DNA of 64,000 bases, taken from positions 1,548,565 to 1,612,564 of the forward strand of contig NZ_KV917377.1 of the NCBI RefSeq assembly GCF_002019705.1, read 5' to 3'. The translations under genes and the position numbers were made by a program. The notes under the pieces are model-generated. The model saw only the letters and a program-made list of their open reading frames with translations. It did not search any database and was not told where the DNA came from. This stretch comes from Shouchella patagoniensis. Lineage in GTDB: Bacteria; Bacillota; Bacilli; Bacillales; Bacillaceae_D. Below are positions 22,232-30,765 of the stretch, one piece after another (position 1 is the first letter of the stretch; each line of letters begins with the position of its first letter).

Positions 22232-23230
22232 TTGGAACAACATCAAGGTACACACAAAACATTTTGGTTTATTGTCATTGGGGCAGCATTTTGGGGAATT
22301 AATCCTTTATTTAGATTGCTTCTTTTAGATACGATGACCTCACTGCAAATTGTCTTTATCGAACATATTATTTTAGCTTTAATTGCAGTTCCATTACTGT
22401 GGAAATTTCGTTCTGATCTTAAAAAACTGTCATGGCGTGATGTTGGTGCGCTCCTCTTTATATCTTGGGGAGGATCGGCAATCGCCACAATTCTATTTAC
22501 GCAAGGATTAACTTATGCTTCCACACATGGAACCGGACAAATTAACTCTGTTCTTTTATTACAAAAACTACAACCATTGTTTGCCATTGTATTAGCTTAT
22601 TTCTTCTTAAAAGAAAGTTTCCCTAAACACTTTGGCATTTATGTTCCAATAGCAGTAGTTGGAACATATTTACTCACTTTTGGTTTTAGCGTTCCCATCG
22701 GAGGCGTTTCTGATATTTTACAACTTGGCAGCTTATATGCAATTGGAGCTGCAGCCATTTGGGGCGGTTCAACGGTCTTGGGTCGAATGCTTTTAAAAAA
22801 ATGCCGTCACGAAACAGTGACAGCACTTCGTTTCTTATTGGCACTTCCCTTACTTGGCGTATTAATTACCATCGCTCCTGAAGCATGGAACACTCCTGCT
22901 TCAGCGATAGCATTAACATTTATAGCAGTGAACTTACTCGCTTCTGCCCTTTTGCCTGGATTAATATCCATGCTCTTATATTACCGTGGTTTACAATCGA
23001 TTAAAGCTTCAGTTGCCACAATCGCTGAGCTTAGTTTTCCAATGACTGGGTTACTAGTTTCTTGGATTACATTACAAGAAACCATTACTTTGCCACAACT
23101 TCTTGGTTTTGCTCTTATATGGTTCGTTCTTTACCGAATCTCTAAACAACAAGATGCTTCTTCGCCATTACCACCTGCCAAAAAAGAAGACAAGCGTCAG
23201 AAAAAGTGGCAGCCACAACACGAATCATAG
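22232..23230 (+). CDS. EamA/DMT-family transporter under FMN riboswitch, probable flavin importer
   Basis: 332 residues with ten hydrophobic helices forming two EamA repeats (WGINPLFRLLLLD near the start, WGGSTVLGRMLL at about 185) and a charged lysine-rich C-terminal tail. Members of this superfamily carry many metabolites. The FMN riboswitch upstream implies riboflavin or a precursor, as for the riboswitch-linked DMT proteins RibN and ImpX. The start is TTG at 22232, 11 nt after AAGGAG; no better start exists. An island on the plus strand between uvrB and minJ. Family assignment is sure; the substrate is inferred from regulation only. Confidence 0.82.
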   Translation: MEQHQGTHKTFWFIVIGAAFWGINPLFRLLLLDTMTSLQIVFIEHIILALIAVPLLWKFRSDLKKLSWRDVGALLFISWGGSAIATILFTQGLTYASTHGTGQINSVLLLQKLQPLFAIVLAYFFLKESFPKHFGIYVPIAVVGTYLLTFGFSVPIGGVSDILQLGSLYAIGAAAIWGGSTVLGRMLLKKCRHETVTALRFLLALPLLGVLITIAPEAWNTPASAIALTFIAVNLLASALLPGLISMLLYYRGLQSIKASVATIAELSFPMTGLLVSWITLQETITLPQLLGFALIWFVLYRISKQQDASSPLPPAKKEDKRQKKWQPQHES

Positions 23231-23269
23231 AACCAAAAAAGCCATCTTTCGATGGCTTTTTTGGTTCTA
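23231..23269. terminator. Bidirectional terminator between the EamA gene and minJ
   Basis: Perfect inverted repeat AACCAAAAAAGCCATC / GATGGCTTTTTTGGTT with a TTTC loop. It serves both converging genes; the minJ stop lies inside it. Confidence 0.88.
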
Positions 23270-24439
23270 TAAGATTGAATCACTTAGGCGAGCTTCTTTA
23301 CGAACAAGCAACACTCCAAGTTGATAGTGCTCACCACTATATAGTGGACCTCGTGCAAATCGCTTTTCACCGTTAGTGTCTTTTACTTCTAGTTTACAAT
23401 ATACAGAGTTCACTTGTAGCGCTTGGTAAAGGCTTTGCTCATCAAAAACCTCGAGACCATTTACTTTTACAATTTCTTCCCCAATGGCAATATTCATTTT
23501 TTCTGCAGGACTCCCTGGCAACACGCCAACTACACGGCAGCTTTTTTGTGCTTCAGTAAAAAATGCTGGTTGATTTCTTTCATGAATCCAAGCTCTTACA
23601 TGATGGACCGTTTGTAATAAAAAGAGTATGAGAGTAGATACAAGAAACAACCAAATAACTGGGTGTACAAACAAGCCTACGGCAAATAAACTAGCGAGTA
23701 TTGCTAAACCAAGCTGAGTATGTGCTTCGTTTTGTATCGCTTGTTTAGGGAGAGCCCGGGTAACCTTTCCAAACCCAAGGAGAAATGGGATAACGATAGG
23801 TTGAAGACTTAATTCACCAATATTAAAAATTGGCCAATATGTAAAAGTTGGTATAATGCCTTCTGGGATAAATAGGACTATTGGGAGTATCCAAAGCCGT
23901 TTCACTTGATGGACGCCTATATAACGTCCTCTTTTCCCTTGTTTTAATTGAGGTGAAGTAAGAGCTTGTCCATTCATTCGAATTAAAAAACTTTGCATAA
24001 AAAGCAGGATTGACATCAACGCAAGTATACTCGGAAATAAAACCTCTACAGGAAGCTGAAAGGAACTCCATTCTGGAAATAAGCTCATTGGTATTACCAG
24101 ATAAGACACACTTACCAAGCCAAAGATATAGGTAGGTGATTGTAATTGGAATTTCCCACTTAATAATAACAATACCGAAGCAGCCGCAGCAAAAACCAAT
24201 ATTTGAACCGATAAAACAAGTCCCAACGCAAGCAGCAAAATACTGGCTATTAAACCGGCAAGCATTGACGGTAAAAAGCTTATGATAAAATCCGCGCGCT
24301 TCGCAAATACGCGTGTATGAAACGATCTTCGTTCACGTCCTACTCTCAATACAGAATGAATTGCCATTGCTACAAGGCTTATGTATAAAAGCGGATGAAG
24401 AAAAAAACTGCCTAATGCGATAAAAAAAGTCTCCGTCAT
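23267..24439 (-). CDS. minJ: MinJ-like polytopic PDZ protein (division-site topology)
   Basis: About 390 residues: seven or eight hydrophobic helices, then a PDZ domain (CRVVGVLPGSPAEKMNIAIG, residues about 290-360). The N-terminal FFLHPLLYISLV and RERRSFHTRV resemble B. subtilis MinJ, and the place next to ctpB is the same. MinJ bridges DivIVA to MinD at poles and septa. ATG at 24439 is 8 nt after GGAGG and preferred over the upstream start. The alternative is a generic membrane PDZ protein; the synteny makes MinJ likely. Confidence 0.8.
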   Translation of the reverse strand: MTETFFIALGSFFLHPLLYISLVAMAIHSVLRVGRERRSFHTRVFAKRADFIISFLPSMLAGLIASILLLALGLVLSVQILVFAAAASVLLLLSGKFQLQSPTYIFGLVSVSYLVIPMSLFPEWSSFQLPVEVLFPSILALMSILLFMQSFLIRMNGQALTSPQLKQGKRGRYIGVHQVKRLWILPIVLFIPEGIIPTFTYWPIFNIGELSLQPIVIPFLLGFGKVTRALPKQAIQNEAHTQLGLAILASLFAVGLFVHPVIWLFLVSTLILFLLQTVHHVRAWIHERNQPAFFTEAQKSCRVVGVLPGSPAEKMNIAIGEEIVKVNGLEVFDEQSLYQALQVNSVYCKLEVKDTNGEKRFARGPLYSGEHYQLGVLLVRKEARLSDSIL

Positions 24440-24460
24440 TTCTATGTCCTCCAGCAACTT

Positions 24461-24503
24461 AATTAAAAAGGGATATTTGCCCTAAGCAGCAGATATCCCT
24501 CTT
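24461..24503 (-). terminator. Terminator after ctpB
   Basis: Minus-strand hairpin AGGGATAT / ATATCCCT with a 16-nt loop and TTTTTAATT tail. Confidence 0.7.
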
Positions 24504-24530
24504 AATTCGCCAAACTTTGCTCAAATCCTG

Positions 24531-25994
24531 TTATTCAGATGCTTGTTCAACGACTAATTCTATCGCACGATTTAATTGCTCATCATTTTCTAGATCGCGG
24601 ATATGTGTGAGTATGTCTTCTTGCAACTTTTCAGCTGTTTCAGCATTTAATTGACCATCTACTTCCAGATCATGTGACTCTTGAAACTCAATAATTGCCA
24701 CTTCTGTTTGTTCATCAAAATAACCATCGTTGCGCCCGGTATCATATCCAAGGCCACTTAACATGTTTTGAGCATGCCCAATTTGTTCAGATACTTGATC
24801 CCGTTCAAAACCATCTTCTACAGAAAGTGCAATTGAATAAAAATAATCTGGTTGACTCTGCTCAACCGTTGGTTCAACACCTTCTTTATCAATCGTATTG
24901 CCGTCTGCAGTCAACCAACGATCAGTGGTAATTTTTAAAGCACTGCCATCACTCATTGGAATTGATTTTTGCACCGTTCCTTTTCCAAAAGTCGTTTCTC
25001 CAACAAGATCATAATTACCAGACTCTTTTAATGCGGCTGCAAGAATTTCTGAAGCTGATGCACTGCTTCCATTAATTAAACCTACAATCGGATATGGTTT
25101 TTTATCTTGCATACTGGAATTGTAACTTTCAACTTCCCCATCTCCATGCTCAATTTGAACAACTGGTTTTCCTTCAGGAATAAGTAAGTTACCAATCTTT
25201 TGTGCCCCATCTAAATAACCACCTGGATTGCCACGAACGTCAACAATTAATCCATCTATACCTTCAACTTCTAATTCTTGCAACAACTGATCAAACTGTG
25301 TACCAACATCTTCAGAAAATGACGTAATTTCAAGTCTTCCAATTAAAGCACCCTCATGTTCAAACGTATCTGAACGAACTGATTCTACCTCAATCGTATC
25401 CCGAACAATACTTACATTAAACGGTTCGCTATTGCCACTTCTTTGAATCGTGAGCGTCACTTCTGTGCCACCTTCGCCCCGTATAAGAGCTACAGCTTCA
25501 TTCACGGACCAACCCTCAATCGATTCACCATCAATTTCTAGAATTGCATCATTTGGTAGAAGCCCTGCCTTTTCAGCAGGTGATTCTCTCATTGGACTAA
25601 TTATTGATACATATCCATCTACCAAACCAACTTCAGCACCAATTCCTTCAAAATGAGAACTTAGAGATTGTTGAAAATCAGCGGCAGAACTAATATCCAT
25701 GTAATCGGAAAATGGGTCATCTAACGTCTCCACCATTCCATTAATCGCACCTTCAATAAGTTGTTGACGTTCAATTTCAGAAACATAACTTCCTTCAATC
25801 GTCTTTAGCGCTGTCTCAAACTTTTCCATCAGTTCATTATCATCTAAAATGACTTCTGGAGCTGTCTCCTGACCGTCTTCTAGTGCATCTCCAGAATTTG
25901 TTTGTCCCAATTGTAATCCATTTATAAAGAAAAAACCTGCGACCGCAATAATCACTACAACCGACATTGTAAACAATAACTGCTTTGTTTTCAA
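24531..25994 (-). CDS. ctpB: Carboxy-terminal processing protease CtpB (S41)
   Basis: 487 residues. Single N-terminal membrane anchor (residues about 7-26), acidic linker, PDZ domain around 110-190, S41 protease core with catalytic Ser in NGSSASASEI and Lys in FGKGTVQKS, then a C-terminal peptidoglycan-binding domain. In B. subtilis CtpB cleaves SpoIVFA to activate sigma-K during sporulation. The protease core is complete, so the enzyme should be active outside the membrane. Own sigma-A promoter upstream. Confidence 0.92.
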   Translation of the reverse strand: MKTKQLLFTMSVVVIIAVAGFFFINGLQLGQTNSGDALEDGQETAPEVILDDNELMEKFETALKTIEGSYVSEIERQQLIEGAINGMVETLDDPFSDYMDISSAADFQQSLSSHFEGIGAEVGLVDGYVSIISPMRESPAEKAGLLPNDAILEIDGESIEGWSVNEAVALIRGEGGTEVTLTIQRSGNSEPFNVSIVRDTIEVESVRSDTFEHEGALIGRLEITSFSEDVGTQFDQLLQELEVEGIDGLIVDVRGNPGGYLDGAQKIGNLLIPEGKPVVQIEHGDGEVESYNSSMQDKKPYPIVGLINGSSASASEILAAALKESGNYDLVGETTFGKGTVQKSIPMSDGSALKITTDRWLTADGNTIDKEGVEPTVEQSQPDYFYSIALSVEDGFERDQVSEQIGHAQNMLSGLGYDTGRNDGYFDEQTEVAIIEFQESHDLEVDGQLNAETAEKLQEDILTHIRDLENDEQLNRAIELVVEQASE

Positions 25995-26055
25995 AACTGT
26001 CCACCACTCCCACTCTGAAGCATACGTAATCCCATTATTTCTAACTGTTACCTTT

Positions 26056-26084
26056 ATTCTAGTTTGTTATCGTACTGATGTCAA
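26056..26084 (-). promoter_or_regulatory. Sigma-A promoter of ctpB
   Basis: Minus strand TTGACA (26084-26079), 17 bp, TAGAAT (26061-26056). Near-perfect. The rest of the 25995-26309 gap holds only the terminator of the M23 gene. Confidence 0.75.
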
Positions 26085-26232
26085 AAACTCGTTTTTCCTT
26101 TTTATAACTTTACACAAGCTTTAAATCAGCGAAACACTCCTTAAAGAAGATTACACTCTTTTTCACTAAAATTCCATCACTGGCTTAACACTAGCAGAAG
26201 TACAATTTACAATTTTTTCTCAATTGGTTTTA

Positions 26233-26280
26233 TAAAAAAAGTTCCAAATGAGTAGATTAAGTCTACTTATTCGGAACTTA
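26233..26280 (-). terminator. Terminator after the M23 hydrolase gene
   Basis: Minus-strand hairpin AAGTTCC...GGAACTT with an inner AGTAGA/TCTACT helix, followed by seven T. Confidence 0.85.
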
Positions 26281-26309
26281 GCATGCTCGTGCATATTTAC
26301 TTGTTTTAC

Positions 26310-27698
26310 TTAAATGTAATCCATTGGATCTACAGCATTTGTCCGTTCCCAGTTAAATGAGCCTTTATGAACTTCAAAATGTAAGTGTGGCCCTTGAGAA
26401 GCACCTGTATTCCCCATCGTTCCTAATTGTTGACCTTGTCCAACACGCTGCCCTGTGCTTACGTCTATACGATCCAAATGTGCATATACTGTCGTATATT
26501 GTTGACCATTCATTTGGTGGGTTACAAGTACCCAATTACCAAAACCACCTTGATGATATCCAGCAGTTACAACCGTTCCATCTAACACGGAAACAATCGG
26601 CACTTCACCTGTACGACCATTTTTACCAATATCAATTCCCCAATGGAATTTTCCCCAACGCGGCCCCATTTGCGAAGTAACCGTCCCAGTAGCAGGACGA
26701 ACAAAACTTGAATTGGAATTTGAAGATGGCGTAGCCGATGCAGATTCGTTATTGCTATTATTCACTGAAGATCGACTGTCGTCTGACGCTGATGTTACTG
26801 CAGGTTCATTAGAAGGTTCCGCATTTGCAGAGGATCTTTCTTCTTCCCGCTTACGTTCTTCCTCACGTTTACGCTCTTCTTCAGCTTCACGCGCCTTACG
26901 TTCTTCCTCTTCTTTTATACGCTCCTGCTCTTCTTCCCAAGCAGCTAATTCTGCCTCAATTGCCTCTTCTTGCTTTTGCAATAGCTCTTCTTCACTCATA
27001 ATCTCACCAAGCTCTGACTGCAGCGTTTCTTCTTTAGATTTCAATTCATCTTCTAATTGATCTAAATCATCGCGCTGATTATTAAGCTCTGACTTTAATG
27101 ATTCAAGTTCTACTTTGCGATCCTCGACATCTTCTCGCTTTGCTTCAACCTCACTTTTAGCTTTTTGAACCCGTTCTTCATCTGCAATATGTTCTTCTAG
27201 AAGGTCTTGGTCATGTTGAGCAATGGTTGAAATTGCAGACACCCGTTCAATAAAATCTCCAAAACTTTGTGCCCCTAACAACACTTCTAAATAACTAACA
27301 TCTCCGCCTGCTTCATATGTAGAAATAGCACGTTCTTCTAAGATAATCGTACGTTCAACAATACGTTCTTCAATGATCTCAATTTCTTCTTCAAGTGCAG
27401 TTATTTCTTCCTCGAGTTTTGCTAACTCATCTTCTGTTTGTTCTAACTTATCTTGAGTTTCTTGTTGCTCTGCTTTTAACGTTTCGATCTCTGATTGCAA
27501 TTCCTTTAATTCAGCATCAAGTTTTGATATCTCCGATTTTGTTTCGTCTGCTCTTTCGCTGTTTTCTTGTTGTTGGTCCAAGACCTGGTCAAGCCTGCTA
27601 TTAATCTCTGAATTAGCATTAGCAGGTTGTACACCAGTTGCAATTAACGCTGTGGCAGCCATTAACGCAACTGTTGCTCTGATTAAACGATTCTTCAA
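26310..27698 (-). CDS. Secreted coiled-coil M23 endopeptidase linked to FtsEX (EnvC/PcsB-like)
   Basis: About 462 residues. Signal peptide ending near ANA, a long heptad-rich coiled coil (residues about 30-260, with a Glu/Arg-rich stretch), a Ser/Asn linker, then an M23 (LytM) domain. Zinc ligands are present: HWGID and HLHFEV. The enzyme should therefore be catalytic, unlike E. coli EnvC. Directly downstream of ftsE-ftsX, so it is the likely hydrolase gated by FtsEX, as CwlO is in B. subtilis and PcsB in streptococci. Start TTG at 27698 after GAGGGGG; the upstream TTG at 27716 lies just before that site. Confidence 0.85.
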   Translation of the reverse strand: MKNRLIRATVALMAATALIATGVQPANANSEINSRLDQVLDQQQENSERADETKSEISKLDAELKELQSEIETLKAEQQETQDKLEQTEDELAKLEEEITALEEEIEIIEERIVERTIILEERAISTYEAGGDVSYLEVLLGAQSFGDFIERVSAISTIAQHDQDLLEEHIADEERVQKAKSEVEAKREDVEDRKVELESLKSELNNQRDDLDQLEDELKSKEETLQSELGEIMSEEELLQKQEEAIEAELAAWEEEQERIKEEEERKAREAEEERKREEERKREEERSSANAEPSNEPAVTSASDDSRSSVNNSNNESASATPSSNSNSSFVRPATGTVTSQMGPRWGKFHWGIDIGKNGRTGEVPIVSVLDGTVVTAGYHQGGFGNWVLVTHQMNGQQYTTVYAHLDRIDVSTGQRVGQGQQLGTMGNTGASQGPHLHFEVHKGSFNWERTNAVDPMDYI

Positions 27699-27725
27699 AA
27701 CCTGTTTCCCCCTCAACTCTATGTT

Positions 27726-28613
27726 TTACACTTTTAAGAATTTACGAACCGACATGACACTTCCCCAAATGCCCACTAAAAGTCCGACGCTTGCTAATAA
27801 TACTGATATCTGAATAATCAATTGGTCTGGTGATAATATTGAATACTGTCGCGCTTCAAAAAAACCAGCTGTTTCACTGTAAGCAAAATGGTAACCAAAT
27901 CCAATCAACAGAATTGGGATAATGCTCCCTAGTAAACCAAGCAACATACCCTCAATAAAAAATGGCCAGCGTACAAAGCCATTCGTCGCTCCAACTAATT
28001 TCATGATTTGAATTTCTTTTTTACGAGCTACAATAGTTAACTTGATCGTATTAGAGATTAAGAACATTGCCGTAAACAACAAAGCTCCTATAACGATGGT
28101 TCCTGCGATACGACCTGTATTCGTGATTTGGAATAAGTCAGGCAAAATTTCCGCCCCGTATTCAACACCATGTATATATTGATGCTCATCAATTGCTGTG
28201 GCAACACTTTCAGTCATTTGCGGAGATGCAGCTGTAATGCTAAGCGCATCTCTTAGCGGACTTTCTCCTCGTAAACTGTTGTAAGCCTCTATATCTGTAG
28301 ATGCGATTAAATTTTCAAGTCCTTGTTCTTTATCGATAAAAGCAATGTCATTAACATTAGTCTCATTTTCTACTTCTTGAATAAGTTCACTAATTTGTTC
28401 TTCGTTTGTACCATGCTCAATAAACGCACGTATCTCTACATTTTCTTCTATACTGGAAGCAAGATGATTTCCGTTTAAAAAGACAATCAAAAAGAATCCA
28501 ACGATTACGAGCATTACCGTTACAGCACTAAGAGAGGCAAATGTCATCCAACCGCTTCGTCCAAGATTCTTTACCCCTTCGCGTATATGGCGCTTCAATG
28601 TATTAAACTTCAT
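27726..28613 (-). CDS. ftsX: FtsX, membrane subunit of the FtsEX complex
   Basis: 295 residues with four membrane helices: one near residue 25-45, an extracellular loop of about 110 residues that would contact the wall hydrolase, then three C-terminal helices. The sequence IVARKKEIQIMKLVGATNGFVR is the FtsX/MacB coupling segment before the third helix. ATG at 28613 overlaps the end of ftsE by 11 bp; the longer ORF reading is not supported. Confidence 0.95.
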   Translation of the reverse strand: MKFNTLKRHIREGVKNLGRSGWMTFASLSAVTVMLVIVGFFLIVFLNGNHLASSIEENVEIRAFIEHGTNEEQISELIQEVENETNVNDIAFIDKEQGLENLIASTDIEAYNSLRGESPLRDALSITAASPQMTESVATAIDEHQYIHGVEYGAEILPDLFQITNTGRIAGTIVIGALLFTAMFLISNTIKLTIVARKKEIQIMKLVGATNGFVRWPFFIEGMLLGLLGSIIPILLIGFGYHFAYSETAGFFEARQYSILSPDQLIIQISVLLASVGLLVGIWGSVMSVRKFLKV

Positions 28614-29295
28614 ATCCGTAATTCCCCCTTGCCTCATCACGAACAATCCGTCCGCCTTCAATTGCAATAACCCGGCGTTTTAACGTATTAACAATTTCTT
28701 TATTGTGTGTTGCCATAATAACTGTTGTACCTAGAGAATTAATATTTTCTAAAATATCCATTATACTCCAGGCTGTGTCTGGATCTAAATTTCCAGTTGG
28801 CTCATCTGCTATCAATACATCTGGTTTGTTAACAACAGCTCGTGCAATCGCCACCCGTTGCTGTTCTCCTCCAGATAATTCACTTGGTAAGAACTTCGCT
28901 TTACTTTTTAACTTTACTAGTTCAAGCACTTCATACACACGTTGTTTAATTTTTATCGGATGTTCTTCAATCACTTCAAGAGCAAAAGCAATATTTTCAA
29001 AGACTGTTAAGGACTGTAGTAATTTAAAATCTTGGAATACAACACCTACTCGACGTCTTAAATGTGGTACTTCCTTTTCCTTAATCGTTGTCAAATTGAC
29101 GTTATCTACAAAAATATTGCCTCTCGTTGCTTTTTCTTCTCTATATATTAAACGGATAAACGTTGACTTACCTGCCCCACTTGGACCAACAATATAAACA
29201 AACTCACCTTTTTGAAATTGGACAGACATCCCATTTATTGCTTTCACATTATTGGTATAAACTTTCCAAACATCATCTAATTTTATTATACTCAC
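28603..29295 (-). CDS. ftsE: FtsE, ATPase subunit of the FtsEX complex
   Basis: 230-residue ABC ATPase. Walker A GPSGAGKST, signature LSGGEQQR, Walker B VLIADEPTGNLD, switch His in MATHNKEIV. GTG start with AAAGG 10 nt upstream. First gene of ftsE-ftsX-M23. It powers conformational signalling to the extracellular hydrolase rather than transport. Confidence 0.96.
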   Translation of the reverse strand: MSIIKLDDVWKVYTNNVKAINGMSVQFQKGEFVYIVGPSGAGKSTFIRLIYREEKATRGNIFVDNVNLTTIKEKEVPHLRRRVGVVFQDFKLLQSLTVFENIAFALEVIEEHPIKIKQRVYEVLELVKLKSKAKFLPSELSGGEQQRVAIARAVVNKPDVLIADEPTGNLDPDTAWSIMDILENINSLGTTVIMATHNKEIVNTLKRRVIAIEGGRIVRDEARGNYGYEV

Positions 29296-29386
29296 GATAC
29301 CACAACCTTTAAAAATAAATCATAAAATACCACAAGAACCTACCAATAAACAGCAAATGTATCCAATTCCGACATGCTTCGCGGTA

Positions 29387-29395
29387 ATTATATCA
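29387..29395 (-). promoter_or_regulatory. Extended -10 promoter of ftsEX operon
   Basis: Minus-strand TGATATAAT, a perfect -10 with TGn, about 90 bp upstream of ftsE. The -35 is weak. Confidence 0.55.
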
Positions 29396-29491
29396 TTAGA
29401 ATGCGGCAAACAACATTACAATTTTATTTCAGTTTTTTGTTTTAAATTAATTTGTATGGGTATAGTAGATAGTTTAAATTTAGAAATGGTT

Positions 29492-29731
29492 TTATTGTTC
29501 ATTAAGCCATTCTGCAAGTATTATCTGATCCTCTTCATCCATTTTTGAGGAGCCATGAAGCCAATTGAATTCAATTCCATTACTGATGATTTCATCAATT
29601 TCCCCTGCACTCCAAGGATGGTCTGTTAGCTCTGGCCCACTAGCCCCTTCTAAGTTATCGCCATGAAAAGTAATACAACTTTCCTGCTTATAAATTTCAT
29701 AGCCAGCACCAGTTTCAATTTGTATTAACAT
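29492..29731 (-). CDS. Small protein of unknown function
   Basis: 79 residues, acidic, without signal peptide or membrane segment. Has a Gly/Asp/Glu-rich middle (GDNLEGASGPELTDHPW) and a C-terminal EEDQIILAEWLNEQ. I do not recognise the family. Amino-acid composition looks like a real cytoplasmic protein, but the ribosome site (an A/G-rich stretch) is weak. It lies between the YitT gene and ftsE, where B. subtilis has the cytochrome gene cccB. Confidence 0.5.
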   Translation of the reverse strand: MLIQIETGAGYEIYKQESCITFHGDNLEGASGPELTDHPWSAGEIDEIISNGIEFNWLHGSSKMDEEDQIILAEWLNEQ

Positions 29732-29831
29732 CTTTTTTTCAGTTTCTTTTTAAAATTTTCCATTTGACAACAAGCTAATAAGAATATAGTTCAAACAACA
29801 AGCATCCACGCGCGATTTATATGCCATCTCT

Positions 29832-30695
29832 TTAAGCTCGTTTAAACCCCTCACCTAAAACTTCTGATGCGTTAGTCAAAACGATAAAGGCGTGAGGATC
29901 TACTTTCTTAACAGTTTGTTTTAACCTGGAGACTTCATTTTGGTTCACAACACACATAAGCACAGAACGCGCCTTATTTGTATAACCACCATATCCTGCA
30001 AGTTTTGTCACGCCTCTGTCAACAGATTGAAACAAGGCTTTTTGAACTTCCTCTTCTTGTGTTGAGATGATATAGGCGATTTTAGAATAGCCAACTCCCA
30101 TTTGCACTAAATCAATCGTTTTAGTAGTTACAAATAAAGAAATCAATGCATACAACGCAAGTTCGATATTAAAAACGAATGCAGATGTCACAACCACAAG
30201 TCCATCAATAATTCCCACACAAACCCCAGCAGATAAACCGGTAAAGCGCTGAACAATTTGTGCGATTAAATCTGTTCCTCCAGTACTCGCATTTGATAGA
30301 AACACTAAACCTAGACCAAGTCCTACTCCAATCCCACCAAATAATGCCCCTAAAAGAGGATCACTTACTTCAACAACCCAATCTTTTGTTAAAAAAACGA
30401 CTAAAGGTAAAAACAATGTACCTATCAATGTTTTTGCCCCATACTGAAACCCACCTAATAACAATAAGCCTAAAATAAAAATTGGGATGTTTAACGCCCA
30501 AAGCGTGTAAGCTGGTTCAAATCCTAATGCATAGTTTGCAATTGTACTAATTCCGCTTACGCCTCCTGGGGCGATTTGATTTGGTAGCAAAAACAAGTTA
30601 AATGAGAGGGCCACAATTGCCGACCCTAACAAAATACGGACATAATGAAAACCTGCCAGAACCAATGGCCTTGGTTCTTGTCGTCGTCGAGTCAT
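29832..30695 (-). CDS. yvjA: YitT-family membrane protein (DUF161/DUF2179)
   Basis: About 287 residues: five or six hydrophobic helices (LLGSAIVALSFNLFLLPN, GGVSGIST, ASTGGTDLIAQI) followed by a soluble C-terminal DUF2179 domain. Function unknown for the family. Position beside prfB and upstream of ftsE matches B. subtilis yvjA. The ATG at 30695 follows AAGGAG by 12 nt; the upstream TTG at 30722 precedes that site. Confidence 0.87.
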   Translation of the reverse strand: MTRRRQEPRPLVLAGFHYVRILLGSAIVALSFNLFLLPNQIAPGGVSGISTIANYALGFEPAYTLWALNIPIFILGLLLLGGFQYGAKTLIGTLFLPLVVFLTKDWVVEVSDPLLGALFGGIGVGLGLGLVFLSNASTGGTDLIAQIVQRFTGLSAGVCVGIIDGLVVVTSAFVFNIELALYALISLFVTTKTIDLVQMGVGYSKIAYIISTQEEEVQKALFQSVDRGVTKLAGYGGYTNKARSVLMCVVNQNEVSRLKQTVKKVDPHAFIVLTNASEVLGEGFKRA

Positions 30696-30721
30696 TCTCG
30701 CGTTGCACTCCTTTGTATTCA

Positions 30722-30757
30722 AAAATTAAAAAGCCGGCTTGTCTTTAGCCGGCCCTT
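30722..30757 (-). terminator. Terminator after prfB
   Basis: Minus-strand GC-rich hairpin GCCGGCT / AGCCGGC with a 7-nt loop and TTTTTAATTTTT tail. Confidence 0.9.
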
Positions 30758-30765
30758 TTAATTAT

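Noticed and set aside
26713-27060. Plus-strand ORF of 115 codons antisense to the M23 gene
   Set aside because: Ser-rich shadow of the Glu/Arg-rich coiled coil on the other strand; no ribosome site.
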